DNA of 64,000 nt from an uncultured Clostridia bacterium (GTDB lineage Bacteria; Bacillota; Clostridia; TANB77; CAG-508), in contig CAKMVZ010000003.1 in the NCBI GenBank assembly GCA_928721915.1, positions 124,001-188,000 of the forward strand, in the 5' to 3' direction. This document shows positions 56,322 to 63,885 of the stretch, in pieces (the stretch's first letter is position 1; each line of letters opens with the position of its first letter). The translations under genes were made by a program, and so were the position numbers. The notes under the pieces are model-generated. The model was not told where the DNA came from. It saw only the letters and a program-made list of their open reading frames with translations, and ran no database searches.

Positions 56322-56763
56322 TTAAAAGATTAATCCTGCTATAATTCCAATTAAAGCTCCAACAAATACTTGAATTGGAGTGTGACCTAAAACTTCTTGA
56401 AGCTTTTCTGTTACTTGAACTCTTGTAAGTCCTGGTGTTTCAATTATTTTATTTAAAAGTCTAGCTTGTTTTCCGAGCAGCCCTTCTTACTCCACATGCA
56501 TCATACATAACTACAAGAGCAACTATCAAAGAAAGCGCAAAAATTGGACTATCAACTCCTTGATTTTTTCCAATCAAAGTGGTTATACTTGTAACAACTG
56601 CAGAATGAGAACTTGGCATTCCCCCTGCTCCTAAAATCCTTTTAAAATTAAACTTTTTTGTTGTTACTAAATCATATATTAATTTAAAAGTTTGAATTCC
56701 AAACCATAGTAAAATTGGAATGTATATATATTTATTTGTAATAAATTTTTCAAATGCATTCAT
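56322..56763 (-). CDS. Divergent PAP2-family (DUF212/YuiD) protein, split by a +1 CGG frameshift
   Basis: Full length (146 aa) only if one base is skipped at CGG 56475-56473. Signatures: GGMPSSHSAVVTSI (the PAP2-like histidine motif), YDACGVRRAA and, after the shift, GKQARLLNKIIE, LGHTPIQVFVGALIGIIAGL. Read straight it stops at ARKTS, losing the conserved LGHTP-x-x-V motif. An integral membrane protein of unknown function. Confidence 0.9.
56473..56475 (-). other. Candidate +1 recoding site CGG in the DUF212 gene
   Basis: Zero frame GCT GCT CGG AAA. Skipping C gives GCT GGA AAA CAA (A-G-K-Q), the conserved RRAAGKQA motif. Confidence 0.65.
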
Positions 56764-56825
56764 TAAAAACCCTCTCTTTTTTAATAATAAATTAATTATA
56801 TTAAATCGTTTTTTATTTTAACACA

Positions 56826-56867
56826 AAGAGAGAAAATTTAAAATAAGTTTCTTAAATTTTCTCTCTT
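56826..56867 (-). terminator. Terminator after the MerR gene
   Basis: AAGAGAGAAAATTTAA and TTAAATTTTCTCTCTT form a perfect 16 base pair stem. Confidence 0.8.
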
Positions 56868-56887
56868 AAATTTTTATTAATATTTAA

Positions 56888-57268
56888 TTATTCTTCAGAA
56901 AAATCTTTTCTTTTTCCAAGTGATATATCATCGTATAATTGTATTTTATAATTTAACCTATCTAAAGTTTCATTAATATTTTTTTGTTTTCTTAAAAGTT
57001 TATCTCTTTGTTCTTCTAATAATTTTTTTCTTTCCATAACAGTATCTTTTCCTTCTTCAATTAAAGATATATATTTTGACAAAGTTTCAATTTCAACGCC
57101 TGCATTTCTCATGCATTTTATAAATTCAATTCTTTTACATGATTTTTCATCATAATCTCTTATTCCATTTTTATTTCTTGGAACATCTGATATTAAGCCA
57201 ATTCTTTCATAATATCTTAATGTATCTGGTGTTATACCATATTTTTTCCCTACTTTTGCTATTGTCAT
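56888..57268 (-). CDS. MerR-family regulator
   Basis: 126 aa. The N-terminal winged HTH (IAKVGKKYGITPDTLRYYERIGL, RDYDEKSCKRIEFIKCMR) is followed by the long dimerisation coiled coil (EGKDTVMERKKLLEEQRDKL). No metal-binding cysteines are present in the C-terminus, so a redox or organic signal is more likely than a metal. Single gene. Confidence 0.92.
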   Translation of the reverse strand: MTIAKVGKKYGITPDTLRYYERIGLISDVPRNKNGIRDYDEKSCKRIEFIKCMRNAGVEIETLSKYISLIEEGKDTVMERKKLLEEQRDKLLRKQKNINETLDRLNYKIQLYDDISLGKRKDFSEE

Positions 57269-57339
57269 ATAAAAACCACTTCCTTTTTTAATATTACAAT
57301 ATTATATATCACTTATAGTAAACTCTAAGTCAAGTGTTT

Positions 57340-58215
57340 TTATACAATTTGTTTCCATAACATTTTATTATTTTTAAATTCATAAGTTAATTTATTTTCA
57401 TCTTTTAAATATGATAAATATGACCTTAAAGAATTTCCTATTAAAACATACTGATTTTCATTTAAAATTAAATTATATTCATCAAAAATTTCTTTTAAAA
57501 TTTCTTCAAAAGTTTTTTCTACATTACATATATTATATATTTTATCAATAATTTCATAGATTTTATTTTTATTTAAACTAATTAAAGAAGAAATATTATT
57601 ATTTGCCTCTACATGAGATGGAATATAAAGTTTTCCATTTAAAGTACTTAAATAATCTAAAGTATTTAAAAATTCTTTAATATCAAATATATAAAATAAA
57701 TGATATTTGGTAATCGTTTCTTTACTAAATAAAGAATCTCCTAAAAAATACACATCATCACTTGTTTTTATTCCAATCATATCAAAAAAATGACCTTTTA
57801 ATGGAAAATATTCCAATCCTTCTGGTAAATTATTTTCTATTAAATTAACTTTTGACTCTTTTGCCATTAAAAATTTATTTCTTAAATTTTTAAATGGATA
57901 TCCACCATAAAGAAAAGATGGTTCAAGAAGAGGATTTTCAATAAAACATTTTTCAATATTGTAAGCGTAAATATTACAATTTGTTCTATCTTGAATCACT
58001 TTATTTCCTCCAATATGATCAGCGTTAGAATGAGTATTTATAATACCTTTTATATTCCAACCTTGACTATCAATAATTTTTAAAATCTTTTTTCCAGCAT
58101 CTTTATCATTCCCAGAATCTATAATAAAAACATCTTCATCATTTATTTTATATATACCAATATTTGTAGGATTTTTTATATAATATGTTTTTTCTCCAAC
58201 CTTAACTAATTCCAT
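57340..58215 (-). CDS. MBL-fold metallo-hydrolase
   Basis: 291 aa with the metallo-beta-lactamase core: NTHSNADHIGGN (the second metal histidine of H-x-H-x-D-H is replaced by N), FPLKGHFFD, YFLGDSLF and IPSHVEANN, then a helical C-terminal domain (about 210-290) with winged-helix character. The substitution is common in a clostridial subgroup of unknown substrate. Single gene. Confidence 0.87.
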   Translation of the reverse strand: MELVKVGEKTYYIKNPTNIGIYKINDEDVFIIDSGNDKDAGKKILKIIDSQGWNIKGIINTHSNADHIGGNKVIQDRTNCNIYAYNIEKCFIENPLLEPSFLYGGYPFKNLRNKFLMAKESKVNLIENNLPEGLEYFPLKGHFFDMIGIKTSDDVYFLGDSLFSKETITKYHLFYIFDIKEFLNTLDYLSTLNGKLYIPSHVEANNNISSLISLNKNKIYEIIDKIYNICNVEKTFEEILKEIFDEYNLILNENQYVLIGNSLRSYLSYLKDENKLTYEFKNNKMLWKQIV

Positions 58216-58324
58216 AAATTCACCTCTTTTTAAAAACTATAAAAAAATAATATATTTTAAAATCATATTTGTCAAGAAATTTTTCTAACCTACAATATTT
58301 TCATATTCTACTTAAATATATAAA

Positions 58325-58362
58325 TTAAAGCCGTAGCGCTATTACTACGACTTTAATTTTTT
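58325..58362. terminator. Terminator hairpin
   Basis: TTAAAGCCGTAG pairs with CTACGACTTTAA (one mismatch), followed by seven T on the plus strand. It stands six bases beyond the stop of the gene at 58368, which reads the other way. Confidence 0.65.
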
Positions 58363-58367
58363 TAAGG

Positions 58368-58730
58368 TTAAATGGACTGTCTTACTCGATCTAATGTACT
58401 TTCAATTTGTTTGCATTTTTCCATATCTTTAATTTGTGATCCAACTTCTAAAACAAATTTTGAAAGATACTCGTTTTTAGAAACAATTATTGCATATTTT
58501 CCAGGAAACTCTAATTCGTCAATTAATAGTTCTGCTCCATATTTTGTTCCTGTAGTCCAATTATAGAAAGAAAAAGTATATCCATTATCTTTTCTTTCCA
58601 TTAACAGATAATCGTCACATACATATCCTTCAATTTTATCTTTTTGCGCTACAATTTGACCAGTACCATAATACCATTTGCTGCCACTTCCATCAAAAAG
58701 ATGAATGACAAGATCAAAGCATTTCCCCAT
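58368..58730 (-). CDS. Hypothetical protein, 120 aa
   Basis: A soluble, beta-rich protein (LVIHLFDGSGSKWYYGTGQI, YGAELLIDELEFPGKYAIIV) without a known motif. Base composition is a little less AT-rich than the surroundings. It lies 44 bases after the HD-domain gene and may belong to the same imported segment. Confidence 0.6.
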   Translation of the reverse strand: MGKCFDLVIHLFDGSGSKWYYGTGQIVAQKDKIEGYVCDDYLLMERKDNGYTFSFYNWTTGTKYGAELLIDELEFPGKYAIIVSKNEYLSKFVLEVGSQIKDMEKCKQIESTLDRVRQSI

Positions 58731-58774
58731 AAGCAGCCTCTTTTCTTTCCTAACAAATCAGTTTTAAAGTTACA

Positions 58775-59434
58775 TTAAAAGACATCATTTTGAGTATCAA
58801 CCTTTTTGATAAAATCAAGAAGATTTAAAAACACTTCATCATTTAAATATAATTTTCTATCACATTCATACCAAATGTCAAACACAGATGTTGCTCCACT
58901 CTCTATAATTTTTTGACACCTTTCACTCTTAAATGCAACATTGTTTTCTTGCTCTGTAAGTGGATGATGACATCCCATATCTTGATAAACTTTCGCTTGA
59001 ATATCCGCTTCAAATTTATCACAATGGTATGCAAAAATTGCCTCAGCCGTTTTATGTTCATCAAACTCCATTAATAATGAATAGTATTCATCTTTCCTGA
59101 TTAAATCTCCAAGTACTTCCTGCATTGCAGCATGTTCTTTTTCCATTTTCTCTTCTTTAGTAACATTATCATATGGAGTAATATCTCCTATAATAACTTC
59201 TCCAATTTCATGTAGAACTAACATTTTAATTACTTTGTTAATATCTACATTAACTTCAAAATTAGAATAGATACTAAGAGCTAAAATGCATGTTCCATAT
59301 ACATGCTCTGCAATGCTTTCAATTCTTTCTTTACTCACATTCCAATGCGTTTTATCCCATCCACTCCGAATTTTATATTTTAACTGAGTAGCTAAAAGAT
59401 AAAACCTCATTGTACTTAAAAGTCTTTCATTCAT
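58775..59434 (-). CDS. HD-domain phosphohydrolase (YfbR/5'-nucleotidase-like)
   Basis: 219 aa with the HD-family pattern IRSGWDKTHWNVSKERIESIAEH (metal His), LVLHEIGEVIIGDITPYD (H-E in place of H-D) and a later ADIQAKVYQD. It likely hydrolyses nucleotides. In KIRSGWDK the Arg codon is CGG (59366-59364) read in frame, unlike the native genes, which supports an external origin. Confidence 0.82.
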   Translation of the reverse strand: MNERLLSTMRFYLLATQLKYKIRSGWDKTHWNVSKERIESIAEHVYGTCILALSIYSNFEVNVDINKVIKMLVLHEIGEVIIGDITPYDNVTKEEKMEKEHAAMQEVLGDLIRKDEYYSLLMEFDEHKTAEAIFAYHCDKFEADIQAKVYQDMGCHHPLTEQENNVAFKSERCQKIIESGATSVFDIWYECDRKLYLNDEVFLNLLDFIKKVDTQNDVF

Positions 59435-59571
59435 TGTAAGTTCCTCCCTTTTACAATAATTATTGCGATGTTAATAGTTACTATATGCTAAACTCCTAAA
59501 AGGAGATAAATAAAATATAACTAGCAAATTGCTAAAATATTATAAATTATACCACAAAATCCCACATTTTT

Positions 59572-59723
59572 CAATCATAAAAATTTCTTAAAAAAGAAAG
59601 AGGAACAAGCTGCTGATTAGCCACATCTGCCATATAATCACAAAGATCATGGATCTCATATGGAACATTTTTTGCTACATTCCGTACCTCACGAAGTTTA
59701 CTAGGCACATCCTTTTTAAAAAA
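59572..59723 (-). pseudogene. C-terminal fragment of an unknown gene
   Basis: About 50 open codons without a start: DVPSKLREVRNVAKNVPYEI, HDLCDYMADVANQQ, ending FLRNFYD-TGA. The codon choice (CAG, GTG, CGG, ATC) is unlike the native genes and resembles the segment at 58.4-59.4 kb. It is probably the tail of a gene truncated next to the tRNA. Confidence 0.5.
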
Positions 59724-59746
59724 TTATATTTTTTTATAAAAAATCA

Positions 59747-59774
59747 TTGACAAAATTTTTAATTGTGTTATAAT
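59747..59774 (+). promoter_or_regulatory. tRNA promoter
   Basis: TTGACA (59747-59752) and TATAAT (59769-59774) with a 16-base spacer and a TG extension, 30 bases before the tRNA. Confidence 0.85.
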
Positions 59775-59804
59775 AATTCTTGTCAGTTAATTAAATACAG
59801 TTAT

Positions 59805-59894
59805 GCAGATGTGGCGAAACTGGTAGACGCACAGGACTTAAAATCCTGCGGGACTTATCCTCCCGTGCCGGTTCGATTCCGGCCATCTGCACCA
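59805..59894 (+). tRNA. tRNA-Leu (UAA anticodon)
   Basis: A 90-base class II tRNA. The acceptor GCAGATG pairs with CATCTGC, followed by A and an encoded CCA. The D arm has GGCGAAACTGG-type sequence, the anticodon loop CTTAAAA (anticodon TAA), a long variable arm (GCGGGAC...CCCGT) and the T arm GGTTCGATTCC. It reads UUA, a dominant Leu codon in this AT-rich genome. Confidence 0.96.
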
Positions 59895-59939
59895 AGTAAT
59901 ATCAAGGGTTTGAGAACATTCACTTGGTATTATTTTTTT
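59891..59939 (+). terminator. Terminator of tRNA-Leu
   Basis: ACCAAGT (starting in the tRNA 3' end) pairs with ACTTGGT and is followed by ATTATTTTTTT. Confidence 0.7.
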
Positions 59940-60026
59940 GCCTAAAAAGGCTACTTTTAATGTAATGTCTAACGAAATGTCTAACGGATTTCTAGAAAAT
60001 ATTTTTACAATGACAAAACCTCCGTT

Positions 60027-60185
60027 TTAATTTGCTAAAATTTCTTTCACTTCTTCAAATGCCTTTTCAACAGTATATACTTTTCCATTTTCAGTATCTT
60101 CCATACCTTTTTTTAATTTACTCAATAAATCTTTATCATCTTTTATAATTAACTCATTAGGAGCATTATTTGTCATAATTGTCAT
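60027..60185 (-). CDS. Small antitoxin-like protein, 52 aa (no toxin found)
   Basis: A short open frame starts MTIMTNNAPNELIIKDDKDL and ends VEKAFEEVKEILAN. The pattern of a charged N-terminal part followed by ME...GKVYTVEKAFEEVKEI resembles antitoxins of RelB/DinJ or Phd type. AGGAG precedes it. No partner toxin gene lies downstream within the 130 bases before the tRNA terminator or upstream before 60240. The alternative start is the second ATG. Confidence 0.55.
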   Translation of the reverse strand: MTIMTNNAPNELIIKDDKDLLSKLKKGMEDTENGKVYTVEKAFEEVKEILAN

Positions 60186-60330
60186 AATTTTTCATCTCCT
60201 TTTTGAATTTATATTAATATCACACTTTTATTCAAAATTACTAGATATTTTCATTTTTATTTGAAAAGACTTTATTTTTCTTTTACAAAAATATCTTCCA
60301 AATATGCAATGTAACTAAATAATATCACAT

Positions 60331-60380
60331 AAAGCTAGTGATTTTAAAACTTATAAAAAGTTATAAAATTTGCTGGCTTT
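60331..60380 (-). terminator. Terminator at the end of the kinase gene
   Basis: AAAGCCAG/CTAGCTTT outer and ATTTTATAACTT/AAGTTTTAAAAT inner stems, overlapping the kinase stop codon. Confidence 0.6.
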
Positions 60381-61263
60381 ACAAACCAATTTCGATAATT
60401 AAATATTCATTGCAATATGTTGCTTTAATACTACCATTATTTAGTTCAATTAGTTTTTTAGCAATAGATAAACCTATTCCAGTAGATTCTTTCGCATTTT
60501 CTACCGAAAAATAACGTTCAAAAATTTTTTCAACTGTTGTTGCATCAAGTGAAGATGCTTTATTTGAAAATATAATTGTCCCATTTTCATTCATTATAAC
60601 TTTAAAATCTCCATTGCTATATTTCAAAACATTAGACAAAATATTTTCAAATACTCTTATGATTGAAATTCTATTTATCGTTTTATAAATTTTATTATCA
60701 GAAATAGAAACTTTTGGAATAATATTTTTTTCTTTAAAAATGTTATAATAACTCGCTAATGTTTCTTCTAAAATTTCATTGATACAACATCTTTCTTTTT
60801 TTAGCTCTATATCAATATCCATTAATTTAGAAAACTCAAATAATTGTTTTGTAAGTTCTGTTAATTCATCAGATTTTTTCTCAACTATTTTTAAATACTG
60901 TTTTTGCTTGTTAGATAAATTTTCTTGCTGTATTAAATCAATATATCCTTTAATTGCTGTCAATGGTGTTCTTAAATCATGTGAAATATTAGTTATTATA
61001 TTCTTTAATTCCTGATTTCCACTTTTATATTGTAATGTTTGTTTTCTTAAATCTGTTAGGTTATTATTTATATTTATAGTTAAATTTTTAATATCTTTAT
61101 CCGATGATGATATAGTTATCATATTATTAGTATCTGCTTTTAATATATAAGTAAAAGAATTTTCAATTTCTTTAATCGAATGCTTTATTAAACATAATTT
61201 TAAGATTAAAAATATACAAGCACAAAATAAGATAATAGTTATCAATACTAAACTAATATTCAC
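60379..61263 (-). CDS. Sensor histidine kinase of an ABC/TCS operon
   Basis: 294 aa. One N-terminal helix (about 5-25) and a short HAMP-like region precede the H-box ISHDLRTPLTAIKGYIDLI (His about 94), the N-box ENILSNVLKY and G2 AKESTGIGLSIAKKLIELNN. The D-box is weak (FSNKAS), as in LanK/SpaK-like kinases. Ten bases after the permease gene; it signals to the response regulator at 63080. Confidence 0.87.
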   Translation of the reverse strand: MNISLVLITIILFCACIFLILKLCLIKHSIKEIENSFTYILKADTNNMITISSSDKDIKNLTININNNLTDLRKQTLQYKSGNQELKNIITNISHDLRTPLTAIKGYIDLIQQENLSNKQKQYLKIVEKKSDELTELTKQLFEFSKLMDIDIELKKERCCINEILEETLASYYNIFKEKNIIPKVSISDNKIYKTINRISIIRVFENILSNVLKYSNGDFKVIMNENGTIIFSNKASSLDATTVEKIFERYFSVENAKESTGIGLSIAKKLIELNNGSIKATYCNEYLIIEIGL

Positions 61264-61272
61264 TTTTTCCTC

Positions 61273-62088
61273 CTATTTCAGTTCCTTTTTAGAGAAAATA
61301 TATATTCCCAATATATTTGTAGTGCAGATTAGAATAATAGAATAGATAGGCATTTGTTTCAAATATTCGAAATTATTGATTACAAGTTCCATAGCCTGTC
61401 CTTCTGGAATTGAAAGATAAATCATCCTTGCTTGTTTAACTTTTTCATCTCCTGGATAGTTTGGATCAAGTTTTTGGCTTACAATATGAGAAACACCATT
61501 TTCGTCTGTATATGTATGAGTTATATACTTATCAGTATTTGCAGTCAAAGAAAATGAACCTTGTGCTATAAACATTATTATAAAAAGAATTATACATATT
61601 GTTGTTGATACTGTTATTTCAGAACATATCATAGATATAAAGTTAAAAATAGAGCAAAACGATATGATGATTAAAAGAGTATTTAATAGAACCATTGCAA
61701 ATTGGGATAATGACATCTGCAGTCCTCCAAATAAAGGAATTCCAATTAAAAATACTAATATTAAATACACAATTTCACATAAAATAGATGTTACTATACT
61801 AATAATAAGATTTGCTAAAAAAATGGAAATCCTACTATGTCCTACTATAATTTTATTTCTTATAATTCCTTGTGAATGTTCCTTCCCAACAAAGATACTT
61901 ACAAATATTGCTATAAAAAGACCTATATACATTATGAATTCGTTTACAATTTTATCTAACTGTTCCTCTTCATTATATGTATATCTAAATAGTGTAAATC
62001 CTGCTATTCCAACAGTTAAAAACACAAATAGCCAAAATATAATATCTTTTTTTAGTCTAAAAAAACCTGCTTTTAATAGTTTAACCAT
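61273..62088 (-). CDS. ABC-2 permease (lantibiotic-immunity/BcrB-like)
   Basis: 271 aa with six helices and an extracytoplasmic loop (about 185-235). The start is the ATG 62088 after GGAGG, overlapping the ATPase by eight bases. Permeases of this size with a LanF-like ATPase expel lantibiotics or bacitracin. Confidence 0.82.
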   Translation of the reverse strand: MVKLLKAGFFRLKKDIIFWLFVFLTVGIAGFTLFRYTYNEEEQLDKIVNEFIMYIGLFIAIFVSIFVGKEHSQGIIRNKIIVGHSRISIFLANLIISIVTSILCEIVYLILVFLIGIPLFGGLQMSLSQFAMVLLNTLLIIISFCSIFNFISMICSEITVSTTICIILFIIMFIAQGSFSLTANTDKYITHTYTDENGVSHIVSQKLDPNYPGDEKVKQARMIYLSIPEGQAMELVINNFEYLKQMPIYSIILICTTNILGIYIFSKKELK

Positions 62089-62995
62089 TGTTTGCACCTC
62101 CTATTAAATTCAAATAATAATTTTCTAAGGATTCTCCTTTTTCTTGAAAATCATTTACTATACAATTTCTTTTAGAAAGTGCAATAACAAGTTCTGACAC
62201 ATTTAATTTTTCATATATATCAATTTTGTCATTAGAAATAACTTTATAATGCAAATTTTCTTCTTCTAAATATTTAACACATTCTTTTAAATTAGTTACA
62301 TTGATTTGTGTTCTAATTTTAAAATTTTGTTCTAATTCATCTTTATTAATTTCTTTTATAATTCTTCCTTTGTCTATAATACCATAACAAGTGGCGATTT
62401 TAGATAATTCATCTAAATAATGACTAGAAATCAAGAAAGTAATACCTTTTTCTCTATTTAATCTTAAAATTAGTTCTCTTATCTCGATTATTCCCTCGGG
62501 GTCTAATCCATTTATAGGTTCATCTAAAATCAACAAATCAGGATTACCAACTAAGCTAATTGCTATTCCTAACCTTTGTTTCATTCCCAAAGAAAAATGT
62601 TTAGCAGTTTTTTTGCCTGTATTGTCTAATCTTATAAATTTAAGTATTTCATCTAATCTACTATATGAAGGCAATCCTATAATTTTATATTGTTCTTTAA
62701 GATTATCTACTGCTGTCATATCAGAGCAAATTGACGGCGTTTCTATTATACCACCTATTCTTTTTCTCGCTTCTACAATTTTTCTGCTATTATTAGAAAT
62801 GCCATAAATAGTATATTCTCCTGATGTAATTTTTTGTAAACCACAAAGTAATCTTATTAAAGTAGTTTTTCCCGCTCCATTTTTTCCTATTAATCCGTAT
62901 ATAGCACCTTTTGGAATGTGCATAGAAAGATTATTTAAGGCTTTAAAATGCCCATACTTTTTTTCAATATTATTTGCTTCTAAAATATATTCCAT
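62081..62995 (-). CDS. ABC ATPase, LanF/BcrA-like immunity transporter
   Basis: 304 aa: Walker A GKNGAGKTT (about 38), Q-loop IIETPSI, signature FSLGMKQRL, Walker B LLILDEPINGLDPEG, switch H SSHYLDELSK and a C-terminal extension (about 220-300). The Q-loop E variant (IIETP) is typical of lantibiotic-immunity ATPases. GGAGGAG sets the start at 62995. Confidence 0.9.
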   Translation of the reverse strand: MEYILEANNIEKKYGHFKALNNLSMHIPKGAIYGLIGKNGAGKTTLIRLLCGLQKITSGEYTIYGISNNSRKIVEARKRIGGIIETPSICSDMTAVDNLKEQYKIIGLPSYSRLDEILKFIRLDNTGKKTAKHFSLGMKQRLGIAISLVGNPDLLILDEPINGLDPEGIIEIRELILRLNREKGITFLISSHYLDELSKIATCYGIIDKGRIIKEINKDELEQNFKIRTQINVTNLKECVKYLEEENLHYKVISNDKIDIYEKLNVSELVIALSKRNCIVNDFQEKGESLENYYLNLIGGANNG

Positions 62996-63019
62996 TTTCT
63001 CCTCCTTTCTTATGAAAAA

Positions 63020-63062
63020 TTTTATCATAAAATAGTTAAGAAAATAGTTAAAACTTAGTTAA
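63020..63062 (-). promoter_or_regulatory. Operon promoter with three TTAACTA direct repeats
   Basis: TAGTTAA on the plus strand (TTAACTA on the minus) occurs at 63033-63039, 63045-63051 and 63056-63062, 12 and 11 bases apart, about one helix turn each. They lie just upstream of a -10-like TATGATAAAAT. This is the usual binding layout of OmpR/PhoB-type regulators. Confidence 0.75.
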
Positions 63063-63079
63063 GAAATAATAAAGATTTT

Positions 63080-63757
63080 TTAGTCATATAGTTTAAAGCC
63101 AATTCCCCATACAGATTCTATATATTCATCTGTTGTAACATTTCTTATTTTTCTTCTTATGTTACTTATGTGAACTTTTAAAGAGTTTTCATCATATATT
63201 TGTGTTTCAGGATTTATTTTATTGTATTCATTCAATATTTGAATTAATTTTGTCTTTGTTATAATTTGTTTTGGATTTAACAATAATTGTTTTAATATTA
63301 CATATTCTGTTTTTGTCAAATTTATTTTTTCTTTTTTTATATATAAAATATGTGTTGCTTTATCTAAAACCATATCTTTGTACATTAAATTTAAATTTTG
63401 TTCTTTCTTATTAATTCTAAGTTGTACTTTAACTCTTGCCAATAGCTCATTTGCATCAAATGGCTTAGTAATATAATCATTAGCACCACCCGATAATACA
63501 TTTACTTTATCTTCTGATGATATCTTTGCACTAATTACTATAATTGGAATATCAGTTAATTTTTTTATTAGTTCTTCTCCAGTTAGTCCAGGCAACATTA
63601 AATCTAACAATATTAAATCAATATCATTATTTTCAATCAATAATAAAGCCTCTGTTCCTGAATATGCACTAATTGTTTCATATCTTTCTTTTTCTAATAT
63701 ACTTTTTATTAGATTATGAATATCTTCATCATCTTCTACAACTAATATCTTTTTCAT
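63080..63757 (-). CDS. OmpR-family response regulator
   Basis: 225 aa. Receiver: VVEDDEDIHNL, LILLDLMLPGL (Asp about 51), VISAK and ITKPFDANELLARV. C-terminal winged helix: LTKTEYVILKQLLLNP and ESVWGIGFKL. ATG 63757 follows AGGTG. It forms an operon with the ABC pair and kinase, though a second promoter lies between it and the ATPase gene. Confidence 0.92.
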   Translation of the reverse strand: MKKILVVEDDEDIHNLIKSILEKERYETISAYSGTEALLLIENNDIDLILLDLMLPGLTGEELIKKLTDIPIIVISAKISSEDKVNVLSGGANDYITKPFDANELLARVKVQLRINKKEQNLNLMYKDMVLDKATHILYIKKEKINLTKTEYVILKQLLLNPKQIITKTKLIQILNEYNKINPETQIYDENSLKVHISNIRRKIRNVTTDEYIESVWGIGFKLYD

Positions 63758-63839
63758 TCTTAAATTCACCTATACTATTTTTTCTGGCTAAATAATATCA
63801 CATATTTATAAGTTTATCAATTAAAAGATTTCTATCAAA

Positions 63840-63877
63840 TTTAAATTGGACCCACCTAGGGTCCAATTTAAATTTTT
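63840..63877 (-). terminator. Strong terminator
   Basis: TTTAAATTGGACCC and GGGTCCAATTTAAA form a perfect 14 base pair stem with a five-base loop, nine bases after the stop of the partial gene at the right edge. Confidence 0.85.
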
Positions 63878-63885
63878 ATCTAATT

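Noticed and set aside
59805..59894. tRNA-Leu 3' end as the attachment site of the mobile block
   Set aside because: No second copy of the tRNA end sequence was seen near 6.3 or 24.7 kb.
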